Below are positions 8,882 through 17,417 of a stretch of 64,000 nt of DNA, in pieces; positions within the stretch are counted from its first letter, which is position 1; every line of letters starts with the position of its first letter. The position numbers and the translations under genes are program-made. The DNA lies in the NCBI GenBank assembly GCA_963816315.1, contig CAWFJZ010000036.1, forward strand, positions 124,001 through 188,000, written 5' to 3'. A model generated the notes under the pieces. It saw only the letters and a program-made list of their open reading frames with translations, searched no databases and was not told the origin of the DNA. The DNA is from CADEEN01 sp963816315. GTDB taxonomy: Bacteria > Pseudomonadota > Gammaproteobacteria > Burkholderiales > Burkholderiaceae_C.

Positions 8882-10189
8882 GTGAGCACACGCAGGCGGT
8901 GCCGATCGATGCTGGCGTTGCTGCTGGTGGCGTTCGCTGTCGCGCCTGCGGCGGCCGCCGGCGAGCAGTTCATCCCGGTCTTCACCGGCCGCGAGATCGC
9001 CGGGCCGGCCGGCACGCTGGCGCCGGCCGGCATGGTCGATTACCTGCGCCTGCTCAACCGCCGCGACGGCGGCATCAACGGCGTCAAGCTGGTCTGGGAG
9101 GAATGCGAAACCGCGTTCGACGACCGCCGCGGCGTCGCTTGTTTCGAGCAGCTCAAAGACCGCGGCGCACACGGTGCGGCAGTCGTCATGCCGCTGTCGG
9201 GCGGCATCTCGTATGCCCTCACCGAGCGCGCGCGCGAGCAGCGCATTCCGATGTTGATGCTCGGTTATGGCCGCGCCGATGCCGCCGACGGCCGTGCGTT
9301 CCCGTACGTCTTTCCCGTGGTCACCCATCTGCTCAGCCAGGCGGCGGCGCAGATCCGTTTCATCGGCGAGCGCGAAGGCGGCATGGCGCATTTGCGCGGC
9401 AAGACGATCGTCAACCTCTACCTCGATCTGCCGACCGGCCGCGAAGCGATAACGCTGCTCGACGCCCTGGCCGGGCAACACGGGTTCGAGCTGATCCACA
9501 TCGGCCTGCCGCTGCCCGGCGTCGAGCAAGCCGCGGCCTGGGCGCGCATCCGCCGCGTCGATGCCGACTGGGTGCTGCTCGCCGGGCCGGGGCCGATGAC
9601 ACCCGCGGCGCTGACGGCGGCCGCGGCGGCGGGCTTTCCGGCGCAGCGCATCATCGGCTTCGGCCTCTCGGGCGCCGAGCAGGACGTGTTGCCGGCCGGG
9701 CCGGCGGCGGTCGGCTACATCGCGCTGGCGCTGAACCCGTCGGGCCGCAACTTCGCCGTCATCCGCGACATCGTCAAACAGGTCCACGACGGCCAGCCGC
9801 CGGGCCATGTCGGCAGCGCGTACTACAACCGCGGCGTGATCCAGGGCGTGCTGGTCGGCGAGGCGCTGCAGATTGCGCAGCGCCGCTTCGGCGCGCGGCC
9901 GCTCAGCGGCGAGCACCTGCGCTGGGGCCTCGAGCGGCTGGCGCTCGACGACACGCGCCTGGCCGAGCTCGGTGCGCTCGAGCTGCTGCAACCCTTGGCG
10001 CTGTCGTGCTTCGATCATGAGGGCGGCGGCGCGGTCAAGTTCCAGCAGTGGCTCGGCGAGCGCTGGAACGTGATCTCCGACTGGGTCAGCGGCGATCAAG
10101 CGCTGGTGCGAAGGTTGGTCGAGCAATCGGCCGCTGGCTATGCCGGCGAGCGCGGCATCGCCCTGCGCGATTGCGCGAGCGAGCGCTGA
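8882..10189 (+). CDS. Periplasmic binding protein, Peripla_BP_6/LivK-like
   Basis: A 435-residue exported protein. Residues 1-26 form a signal peptide (LALLLVAFAVAPAAAAG). The mature part resembles branched-chain amino-acid-type binding proteins: an opening strand FIPVFTGREIAG, a segment INGVKLVWEECETAF, and alternating beta/alpha elements to the C-terminus. The start is GTG, placed directly after the tandem repeat, whose G-run would serve as ribosome-binding site. It probably forms an operon with the preceding three-domain fusion. No permease or ATPase genes follow: plsC converges from the other strand 9 bp later. It may therefore act as a ligand sensor or as an orphan binding protein sharing a permease encoded elsewhere. 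Confidence 0.85.
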   Translation: MSTRRRCRSMLALLLVAFAVAPAAAAGEQFIPVFTGREIAGPAGTLAPAGMVDYLRLLNRRDGGINGVKLVWEECETAFDDRRGVACFEQLKDRGAHGAAVVMPLSGGISYALTERAREQRIPMLMLGYGRADAADGRAFPYVFPVVTHLLSQAAAQIRFIGEREGGMAHLRGKTIVNLYLDLPTGREAITLLDALAGQHGFELIHIGLPLPGVEQAAAWARIRRVDADWVLLAGPGPMTPAALTAAAAAGFPAQRIIGFGLSGAEQDVLPAGPAAVGYIALALNPSGRNFAVIRDIVKQVHDGQPPGHVGSAYYNRGVIQGVLVGEALQIAQRRFGARPLSGEHLRWGLERLALDDTRLAELGALELLQPLALSCFDHEGGGAVKFQQWLGERWNVISDWVSGDQALVRRLVEQSAAGYAGERGIALRDCASER

Positions 10190-10198
10190 GACGTGCCT

Positions 10199-10966
10199 TC
10201 AGCCGAGCGGCGCCGGATCACCGGCGTAGGCCTCGCGGTCGAGCCGCCGCATCTCGGCCTCGATCCAGGCCTGGACCTCGCGCATCAGCTCATCGGCCTC
10301 GCGGCCCTCGACCGCGATCGGCTTGCCGATCGAGATGTCGATCACACCCGGCCGCACGAGCAGGCTCTTGCGCGGCCAGCAGCGCGCTGAAGCCACGGCG
10401 ATCGGCACGACAGGCGCGCCGGTGGCCACCGCCAGCCGCGTGCCGCCGGTCTTGTACGTGCCCTGCTGGCCGCGCGTGATGCGCGTGCCTTCCGGAAACA
10501 TGATGATCCAGCTGCCGTTGGCGAGGATGCGCTTGCCTTGCTCGACGACGCGCGTGAAGGCTTCGTTCCTCTTGCTGCGGTCGATGTGGATCATGTCCAT
10601 GCGCCCCATCGCCCAGCCGAAGAAGGGGATGTAGAGCAGCTCGCGCTTGAACACATAAGCCAGCGGGTGGCTCATGATCGCCGGGTAAGTGAAGGTCTCC
10701 CAGGTGCTCTGGTGCTTGGACAGCAGGATCACCGGCGAGAGGCGATCCGCCGGCGGCAGGTTGTCCATGCCGTGAATGCGCGAGCGCACGCCGCAGATCA
10801 CGCGGCAGCCCCACATCGCGGTGCGCAGCCAGCCGACGCACATCCAGTAGATGCGGTCGCCGCGCAGGAACAGCGAGGCCACCAGCACCGCCAGCGCCCA
10901 CGGCACCACCGTGACGGCCATCCAGACGATGAAGAGGGCGGAACGAAGCGCGCTCAGCATGCGCAT
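10199..10966 (-). CDS. plsC: 1-acyl-sn-glycerol-3-phosphate acyltransferase
   Basis: A 255-residue inner-membrane enzyme that acylates lysophosphatidic acid to phosphatidic acid. An N-terminal hydrophobic helix (residues 10-35) precedes the acyltransferase signatures: KHQSTWET (the HX4D-type box, here ending in Glu), IHIDRSKRNEA, and FPEGTRITRGQ. Length fits the PlsC family. It is the last gene of the corC-lnt-glyQ-glyS-gmhB-plsC run on this strand. Two closely spaced starts (10966, 10960) are possible. Confidence 0.93.
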   Translation of the reverse strand: MRMLSALRSALFIVWMAVTVVPWALAVLVASLFLRGDRIYWMCVGWLRTAMWGCRVICGVRSRIHGMDNLPPADRLSPVILLSKHQSTWETFTYPAIMSHPLAYVFKRELLYIPFFGWAMGRMDMIHIDRSKRNEAFTRVVEQGKRILANGSWIIMFPEGTRITRGQQGTYKTGGTRLAVATGAPVVPIAVASARCWPRKSLLVRPGVIDISIGKPIAVEGREADELMREVQAWIEAEMRRLDREAYAGDPAPLG

Positions 10967-11049
10967 CAGAAGCTGTGAATGAATCCGGCGCGGCCGAGTG
11001 GCACCGTTTGCGCGGGACGAGCGGGCGTGTCGGGTTCGTTCACAGCTTC

Positions 11050-11679
11050 TCAGGTCTTCAACTTGCCGGGCTGCGAGTCTTCGCCGACGATGCCCGCGGC
11101 TTCGTGCTCGCGGTGCAGCACGAAGTCGGCAAACGCGGCCAGGCTGGCATGCACGTGCACGCCGGGGAAGGGCGCCGTGAGAGCGGCCACCTCTTCATCG
11201 CTGAACGTCGCCGCGCGACCCGTGCGCACCGCATGCGGCTCGCAGCCCGCGGCCTGCGCCGCTTCCAGATCGCGCACGGTGTCGCAGACCATCGGCACCC
11301 GCGCCAGGTTGTCCACGCCGTAGCGCTGCGCAATCTGCAGCATCAACCCCGGCAACGGCTTGCGGCAGCTGCATTGCTCCTGCGCCACATGCGGGCAGAT
11401 GAAGACCGCGTCGATGCGCCCGCCCTTCTCGGCGAGCATCTGCATCATGTGCGCGTGGATGGCGTTGAGCGAGGTCATATCGACGAAGCCGCGGCCGATG
11501 CCCGACTGGTTGGTGGCGATCACCGCATGCCAGCCGGCCTGGTTCAACCGCGCCACCGCTTCGAGCGCGCCCTCGATCGGGATCCACTCCTGCGGCGCCT
11601 TGACATGGTCGTCGCGGAACACGTTGAGGATGCCGTCGCGGCCGAGGATGACGAGCTTGGGGCTGTGGTGGGGGGTCAT
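11050..11679 (-). CDS. gmhB: D,D-heptose 1,7-bisphosphate phosphatase family (GmhB), unusual nucleophile motif
   Basis: A 209-residue HAD-superfamily protein of the GmhB/HisB-N type, which removes the C7 phosphate during ADP-heptose synthesis for the LPS core. Supporting motifs are ATNQSGIGRG, the zinc-binding CPHVAQEQCSCRKPLPG, and CDTVRDLEAAQAAG. The first HAD motif reads VILGRDGILN, whereas the family norm is close to LDRDGTIN. The position of the nucleophilic Asp therefore appears to be Gly. This could be lineage-typical, a real loss of function, or a sequence error. The start (11679) overlaps the stop of the upstream nucleotidyltransferase gene by 4 bp. It belongs to the LPS/membrane end of the operon with plsC. 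Confidence 0.85.
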   Translation of the reverse strand: MTPHHSPKLVILGRDGILNVFRDDHVKAPQEWIPIEGALEAVARLNQAGWHAVIATNQSGIGRGFVDMTSLNAIHAHMMQMLAEKGGRIDAVFICPHVAQEQCSCRKPLPGLMLQIAQRYGVDNLARVPMVCDTVRDLEAAQAAGCEPHAVRTGRAATFSDEEVAALTAPFPGVHVHASLAAFADFVLHREHEAAGIVGEDSQPGKLKT

Positions 11680-12203
11680 GGGGTGGCTTCTTCAGCGCGG
11701 CGTTGCGCCCATGCAGTGAGCCGTGCAATGTCAAAGCGGTTGGGGTCGAGCGCTTGCAAGCGATCAAGAAAGCGCGGCAAATCGATCATCTTGTGTCGAA
11801 ACAACGCGGCCACCCAGTGCGCGTCTTTGTCGCGGCCGGCGACGCACTTGGATACAGCCAGGTCGTGCAGGTCCGGTACGACGACGGTCAGCTCGCCGAT
11901 GTAGTGCAAGTGAGAGAACTGTTCCCAGTCCGTGGGCATCTTGGCGGTCTCGGGCCCTACGCCGTCAGCGTGATAGCCAAAGGTGTCGTGGAACATCGAC
12001 AGCTGGCCGATGGCGCCTTCAATCAGCTCGGCACGCTCAGGATGAAGCGCTGGATAGAGGTCAACTTCGTTGGAGAGCAGCAGTTCAGCCGGGGCATTCG
12101 GGTGCGACAGAAGGACCGCTTGACTGCCGATCACAACGAATGACGTGTCTTGTGTGATCGCGGCCGAGGCACGCAACACGTGCGCGAGTTGGTCCCAATT
12201 CAT
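11676..12203 (-). CDS. DUF6036-like nucleotidyltransferase
   Basis: A 175-residue protein with a minimal DNA-polymerase-beta-type nucleotidyltransferase core: VVIGSQAVLL for the Gly-Ser motif and a metal-binding acidic segment NEVDLYPALHP. The later part is helical, with KCVAGRDKDAHWVAALF. It resembles DUF6036 and AbiEii-like transferases, some of which are toxin components. The ATG at 12203 overlaps the stop of the preceding small gene, and its own stop overlaps the gmhB start by 4 bp. It is therefore woven into the operon by translational coupling. A toxin role is inferred from family and gene arrangement only. Confidence 0.75.
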   Translation of the reverse strand: MNWDQLAHVLRASAAITQDTSFVVIGSQAVLLSHPNAPAELLLSNEVDLYPALHPERAELIEGAIGQLSMFHDTFGYHADGVGPETAKMPTDWEQFSHLHYIGELTVVVPDLHDLAVSKCVAGRDKDAHWVAALFRHKMIDLPRFLDRLQALDPNRFDIARLTAWAQRRAEEATP

Positions 12204-12523
12204 GGCGCGTGGCGCGCTTCTCGCAGCAAGGTCAAACGCTCCTGTGCCGTCAAAAAACGGCCCAACGGCGAGACGCTGCGCAGCGTCTGACCGTGGCTGG
12301 ACGAGTCGAGCGCCAACCGCTCTACCGCTGGGATGCCTTCGCGCAGAACGCGCTCCCATTCGTTCCAGTAGCGGTCGCTGTGCGACGGACCGCCCGCGAC
12401 CTCCCGCCAGCGCGCCAGCACGCCGAGAGCCTCGTCCAAACGCTGCGGCTGCTCGCGCAATCGACGAATCGCCAGGCGGTGCGCCGCCAGCGAGAACTTG
12501 TCGATCTGAGCGTGCGGATCCAT
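12200..12523 (-). CDS. Small helical partner of the nucleotidyltransferase
   Basis: A 107-residue, highly charged, mostly helical soluble protein with segments AIRRLREQPQRLDEAL and SDRYWNEWERVLREG. No catalytic motif is visible. Its stop overlaps the start of the downstream nucleotidyltransferase by 4 bp, the organisation expected of a toxin-antitoxin or regulator/effector pair. It lies 24 bp after the glyS stop. I do not recognise a named family; an antitoxin-like role is an inference from position. Confidence 0.65.
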   Translation of the reverse strand: MDPHAQIDKFSLAAHRLAIRRLREQPQRLDEALGVLARWREVAGGPSHSDRYWNEWERVLREGIPAVERLALDSSSHGQTLRSVSPLGRFLTAQERLTLLREARHAP

Positions 12524-12547
12524 GAATCGATTATCGGCCGCGCGCAG

Positions 12548-14743
12548 TCATGTCGCCAGTTTCGACAGATCCGCCACGCGGTTCATCGACTGGTGCAGGC
12601 GCGCCAGCAGTGCCAGGCGGTTGGCGCGCAGCGCGGGGTCGTCGGCGTTGACCATCACGCTGTCGAAGAACGCATCGACCGGTGCTTTCAGCGCGGCGAG
12701 TTCGTGCAGCGATGCGGTGTATTCGCTTTCGTTGAAGAGTTCGTCGGCTTTGGGCGCGATGTTCAGGATGGCGTCGTGCAAGGCGCGCTCGGCGGGCTCG
12801 ACCAGGCGCGCCGGATCGATGTGCGCTGCGGGCGGCGCGTTGCTCTTTTTTAGGATGTTGGTGATGCGCTTGTTGGCGGCGGCCAGAGAGGCGCTCTCGG
12901 GAAGTGACGCGAACGTGCGCACGGCAGCTAGCCGCTTCGGCACATCAGCCAAGCGTGTTGACTTGACCGCGAGTGTGGCGTCAACTTCCTGTGAGGAGAA
13001 ACCTCGCTCTCTGAGTAGTCCTGCGAGTCTCTCGCTAATGAAGTCGCCAAGTTCAGTGACTGCCGAGTCGGACACATTGACTGCGTTCGACAAGTACGCA
13101 GCGCTCGTGACCCCCTTCATGTCCCACTGCTTGTGCATCCATTCCTTCCCAGCCTGGGACATGCTGCCTGCTCTGAACGCAACCCGCGCATCACGGATGA
13201 TCTCTTGGAGGTTCAATGGCAGCTCAAGGTCGAGGATGATGCGTAAGACTCCTAGCGTGCTGCGGCGTAGGGCAAACGGATCCTTGTCTCCGGTTGGTCG
13301 TTCACCAACCGCAAACAGGCCGATGAGACTTTCCAGTTTTTCTGCTAGGGCTAGCGGGACTCCGAGTCCAGACGGAAGAGCGTCGCCTGCGTATCGCGGC
13401 TTGTAGTGCTCTTCAATCGCTTCTGCAACGTCGCGACTCTCTCCGTCACCTAAGGCGTAGTAGCGGCCCATGATGCCCTGAAGTTCTGGAAACTCCCCCA
13501 CCATGTCTGTGAGAAGGTCCGTCTTTAGGAGGGTCGCCGCGCGATCCACTGCTTCGGGAGAAAACCGGCTCCCAAACTGACTGCAAATGCAACTGGCTAT
13601 GGCCCGAATGCGTTCGACGCGCTCGGATAGGTTTCCGAGGCGGTTGTGGTACGTAACGCTGACTAGCTGCCCAAAGCGCGATTCGAGGGTCTTCTTGCGG
13701 TCCTGGTCGAAGAAGAACTTGGCGTCCGCGAGGCGCGGGCGCACGACACGTTCATTGCCTTGCACGATCGCACTCGGGTCTTCGGGGCGGATGTTGCTGA
13801 CGACGAGAAACTTGTTGGTCAGCGCGCCTTTGGCATCGAGCAGCGGAAAGTACTTCTGGTTGGCCTTCATCGTCAGGATCAGGCACTCGCTCGGCACAGC
13901 GAGGAACTCGGACTCGAACTGACAAAGCAACACGTTCGGCCGTTCGACCAGCGCGGTGACTTCGTCGAGCAGCGCGTCGTCGTCGATCGGCACGAGGCCG
14001 AGCGGTGAGGCGGCGTGCTGCAACTGGCGAGCGATGTCGGCGCGGCGGTGGTCGAAGGCGGCGATGACGGCGCCTTGCGCTTCCAACTGCTGCGCGTAGT
14101 GGTCGGCGTCTTGCAGCACCACCGGGTTCATCTGCGCTTCGAAGCGGTGGCCTTGCGTGTTGCGGCCAGACGCCAGGCCGAGCGCTGTGACAGGCACGAC
14201 CTCGGCGCCATGCAGCGCGACGAGGCCATGCGCCGGGCGCACGAAGTTGACGCTGGTCCAGCCATCTTCGAGCTGGTAGTTCATCACTTTGGGAATCGGC
14301 AGCAGGCGAAGCGTCTCGTCGAGCGCGAGTTGCAGTCCGGCGGCAAGCGTCGCCCCGCGAACCGTCGTTGACCAGAACAGCGCCTCAGCTTTGCCGTCGA
14401 GCTTGCGCTCGAGTTGAGACATAACGCTGGCCTCAGCGCCGAAGGCCGCGAGCTTTTTCAGCAAGGCGGGTGTTGGCTCGCCCTTCGCATCGAGCGCCAC
14501 CGTTACCGGCATCAGCTTGTGCGTCACGGCTTTGTCGGTGCCTTGCGCCGCAACGGCGCTCAAGTGCATCGCCAGGCGGCGCGGCGTGGCGTAGGCGGTG
14601 ACGGCCGAGTGGTCGCTTGCCAGCCCCTGCGACTTCAGGCTCGCAGACAGCGTCTTGGCAAACTCGTCACCGAGTTTCTTCAGCGACTTCGGCGGCAGCT
14701 CTTCGACGAAGAGTTCGACGAGCAGGCTCTTGGTGGAACTCAT
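12548..14743 (-). CDS. glyS: Glycine-tRNA ligase beta subunit
   Basis: A 731-residue beta subunit of the bacterial alpha2-beta2 glycyl-tRNA synthetase, which contributes tRNA recognition. The N-terminus LLVELFVEELPPKSL is the family signature. Other family segments are ATPRRLAMHL, GWTSVNFVRPAHGL and the C-terminal DALR-like region near LARLHQSMNRVADLSKL. The frame is intact. The middle part (about 12,950-13,650) has clearly lower GC and uses codons such as AGA, GGA, CTA and TCA that are rare in the flanks. This suggests recombination with another lineage. It is separated from glyQ by a palindromic repeat. Confidence 0.96.
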   Translation of the reverse strand: MSSTKSLLVELFVEELPPKSLKKLGDEFAKTLSASLKSQGLASDHSAVTAYATPRRLAMHLSAVAAQGTDKAVTHKLMPVTVALDAKGEPTPALLKKLAAFGAEASVMSQLERKLDGKAEALFWSTTVRGATLAAGLQLALDETLRLLPIPKVMNYQLEDGWTSVNFVRPAHGLVALHGAEVVPVTALGLASGRNTQGHRFEAQMNPVVLQDADHYAQQLEAQGAVIAAFDHRRADIARQLQHAASPLGLVPIDDDALLDEVTALVERPNVLLCQFESEFLAVPSECLILTMKANQKYFPLLDAKGALTNKFLVVSNIRPEDPSAIVQGNERVVRPRLADAKFFFDQDRKKTLESRFGQLVSVTYHNRLGNLSERVERIRAIASCICSQFGSRFSPEAVDRAATLLKTDLLTDMVGEFPELQGIMGRYYALGDGESRDVAEAIEEHYKPRYAGDALPSGLGVPLALAEKLESLIGLFAVGERPTGDKDPFALRRSTLGVLRIILDLELPLNLQEIIRDARVAFRAGSMSQAGKEWMHKQWDMKGVTSAAYLSNAVNVSDSAVTELGDFISERLAGLLRERGFSSQEVDATLAVKSTRLADVPKRLAAVRTFASLPESASLAAANKRITNILKKSNAPPAAHIDPARLVEPAERALHDAILNIAPKADELFNESEYTASLHELAALKAPVDAFFDSVMVNADDPALRANRLALLARLHQSMNRVADLSKLAT

Positions 14744-14820
14744 GTGAGCGCCCTACGGCGCTTCGCGCCGGTCCCCCCGAGGGGGAGCGAGCGCCTTGGG
14801 AGCGGCCCGGCGGCACTCAT
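14744..14820 (-). repeat. GC-rich palindromic repeat between glyQ and glyS
   Basis: Read on the minus strand this starts with ATGAGTGCCGCCGGGCCGCT, contains CCCCCTC-GGGGGG and GGCGCGAAGCGCC, and ends just before the glyS ATG. It is the same element as the tandem pair at 8729-8880. The glyQ stop codon is again formed by its first bases. Confidence 0.9.
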
Positions 14821-15736
14821 GCGGCTTTCTTCGCCAATGCAGCCTGCACTTCTTCAGCCCAGGCCTTCGGCGCCATCGGAAAACCCAGCCGCGCGCGGCT
14901 GTCGAGATAGCTCTTCGCCACCTCACGCGCCAGCACGCGGATGCGGCCGATGTAGGCCGCGCGCTCGGTGACGCTGATCGCGCCGCGCGCGTCGAGCAGG
15001 TTGAAGCAATGGCCGGCACTTCAGCAGTTGCTCGTACGCCGGCAGCGCGAGCTGTTGCTCCATCAAGTGCTTGCTCTGCTTCTCATGCGCGGCAAACGCG
15101 GTGAACAGAAACTCGGCATCGCTGTGCTCGAAGTTGTAGGTGCTCTGCTCGACTTCGTTCTGGTGATAGACGTCGCGGTAGGTCAATCCTTCGGTCCACG
15201 TCAGGTCATAGACGTTGTCCACGCCCTGCAAATACATCGCCAGCCGTTCGAGGCCGTAGGTGATCTCGCCGGTGATCGGCTTGCAGTCGATGCCGCCGAC
15301 CTGCTGGAAGTAGGTGAACTGCGTCACTTCCATGCCGTTCAACCAGACCTCCCAGCCCAGGCCCCAGCAGCCGAGCGTCGGGTTCTCCCAATCGTCTTCG
15401 ACGAAGCGCACGTCGTTCTTCTTCAAGTCGAAGCCGAGGTGTCTCGAGCGAGCCCAGGTAGAGCTCGAGGATGTTCGAAGGCGCCGGCTTCAGCACCACC
15501 TGGTACTGGTAGTAGTGCTGCAAGCGGTTCGGGTTGTCGCCGTAGCGGCCGTCTTTCGGGCGGCGGCTCGGCTGCACATACGCGGCCTTCCACGGCTCGG
15601 GGCCGAGCGCGCGCAGGAAGGTCGCGGTGTGGCTGGTGCCGGCGCCCACTTCCATGTCGTAGGGCTGCAGAAGCGCGCAGCCCTGCTGTGCCCAGTAGTC
15701 TTGGAGTTTGAGGATGATGTTCTGAAAGGTCAGCAT
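14817..15736 (-). CDS. glyQ: Glycine-tRNA ligase alpha subunit (two indels)
   Basis: The catalytic alpha subunit of glycyl-tRNA synthetase, recognised from MLTFQNIILKLQDYWAQQGC, then LQPYDMEVGAGTSH, DDWENPTLGCWGLGWEVW and FTYFQQVGGIDCKP. The frame is broken twice. An extra A at about 15,442 splits YLGSLE from HLGFDLKKNDVRF, and an extra base near 15,014 precedes the C-terminal HCFNLLDARGAISVTER. Removing both gives about 305 residues, the normal family length. The gene is essential, so the breaks are most simply sequence errors. It lies in the operon downstream of lnt and upstream of glyS. Confidence 0.9.
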
Positions 15737-15801
15737 GGGTGCGGCGCTGGAGCGAGCGGGATTCTACGGAGCGGGCTTTTCCAGCGGCCGCAGACAGCCG
15801 A

Positions 15802-17286
15802 TCAGCGCGAGCGGCAGAGCAACGTCAGCGGCCACAGGCCGTAAGGCTTCGGCCCACTTCGCAAACGGCGTCACGCCGTTGCGGCCCTCGACTTCGGCCT
15901 GCAAGCACGCCGCGCTCGGACGCTGCCATCTGCGCCGATGACCACGCCACGGTGGTCGATCGCCGCCGTGGCCCCCGTGTTGGTGGCGCGGATCATCGGC
16001 CGCTGCAACTCGAGGCTGCGCATCCGCGAGATGTTGAGGTGCTGCGTCAACGCGATCGTGTCGCCGAACCAGCCCATGTTGCTGACGTTGGCCAGGATCG
16101 TCGGCGCGCCGGCCGCGTCGCCGAAGCGCCGTGCCAGTTCTTCACCGAACAGGTCCTCGTAGCAGATGTTCGGCCCGATGCGCTGGCCGGCGAAGGCAAA
16201 CGACGGCGGCACCTTCGGCCCGCGTGCAAAGTCGCCGAGCGGGATGTTCATCAGGTCGGTGAACCAGCGAAAGCCCGGCGGGATGAACTCGCCGAACGGC
16301 ACGAGGTGTTGTTTGTCGTAGCGGTAGAAGGGCTGCGGTGCGTCGCGCGACAGGCCGGCCACCGAGTTGGAGTAGCCGCTGTCGTAGTCGCCGAGCGGCA
16401 GGCCGATCAGCGCGGCGCGATCGCTTTGACGAAACGGTGCAGCGAAGCGTTGCCAGCCGTCGTCGCCGAGTTGCTCCAGCAGCAAGGGAATCGCGGTTTC
16501 CGGCGCGACGACCAGCGGTCCTGGCGCGGCGGCCACCGTGGTCTGCAGCCACTCCAAGGTCTCGGGCAAAAACTGCGGCACGAACTTTTCGTTCTGCGGC
16601 ACGTTGGTCTGCACGAGCGTGACGCCCAGGCGGCCGGCGCTCGTCGTGAAGTCGCGTTGCAGCCCCAGCGGCGACGCGAAGACGAGAGCGCCGACGACAG
16701 CGCCCGAGATCAGTCGGCGCTGGATGCCGATGTTGAGCGCCAAGCCTGCCGCGAGCGTGGCAACGACAAAACCGATGCCGTACACGCCCACCCACGGCGC
16801 AGCCGACGCCAGCGGCGCATCGACTTGCCCATAGCCCGTGGCCACCCAAGGAAACCCGGTCAGCACCAGGCCGCGCGCGAGTTCGGCGCCGAGCCAACAG
16901 CCGCCGAAGAGCAGCGCGTCGGCGAACGCATGACCGCGCCGCAACCGCGCAAACAGCGCCATCGCCGTGGCCGTGAACAGCGACAGCCCCGCGGCGAGCG
17001 CGGCCACCGCCAGCACCGCCAGCGGCGCCGGCAGCCCGCCGTAGCGGTGCATGCTGATGAACAGCCACCAGATGCTGGCCGCCATCCATGCCGTGCCGAA
17101 GGCGCTGCCGAGCAGCGCCGCGCGGCGCACGCTGACACGCGACACACCCCAGGCGAGCAATCCGATGCAGGCGAATTGCAGCCACCAGGCCTGCGTGGTG
17201 TGAACGAAGCTGAAGCTGAAGATCGCGCCGAGCGCAGCCGCGATGGCCGTGTCGAGCGCAGTCGCCAGCGCACCCTCAGTGCGCAT
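15802..17286 (-). CDS. lnt: Apolipoprotein N-acyltransferase (three indels near the 3' end)
   Basis: An inner-membrane enzyme that transfers an acyl chain to the N-terminal Cys of lipoproteins. Several hydrophobic helices cover residues 1-200. They are followed by a nitrilase-fold domain with the catalytic Glu in VVAPETAIPLL, Lys in KQHLVPFGEFIP and Cys in GPNICYEDLFGEE. After HRGVVI the frame breaks. Removing single extra bases near 15,936, 15,903 and 15,843 restores ERGVLQAEVEGRNGVTPF and AYGLWPLTLLCRSR before a stop at 15,804-15,802. The product is then about 493 residues, normal for Lnt. It sits between corC and glyQ. Confidence 0.9.
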
Positions 17287-17369
17287 CAGTCAACGATGAG
17301 CCGATCGGCCGAGCAGCCGGCATTCCCAAGCGAACGCCGTGGATCTGGCTTTGCCAGGCCACTGGCGTG

Positions 17370-17415
17370 GGGCCCCCTTGAGGGGGTGCGGCGAAGCCGC
17401 TACGGGGGTGGGCGT
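17370..17415 (-). repeat. Palindromic repeat between corC and lnt
   Basis: This G/C-rich element contains CCCCCTCAAGGGGG and GCGGCTTCGCCGC hairpins (minus-strand reading) directly after the corC stop codon, inside the 131-bp corC-lnt gap. It resembles, without being identical to, the other intergenic elements of the window. It may attenuate or stabilise the operon transcript. Confidence 0.7.
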
Positions 17416-17417
17416 CA

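Noticed and set aside
7011..8891. A 626-codon minus-strand frame opposite the three-domain fusion
   Set aside because: It is antisense to a frame with a signal peptide and three family-specific motif sets; its own sequence is low-complexity.
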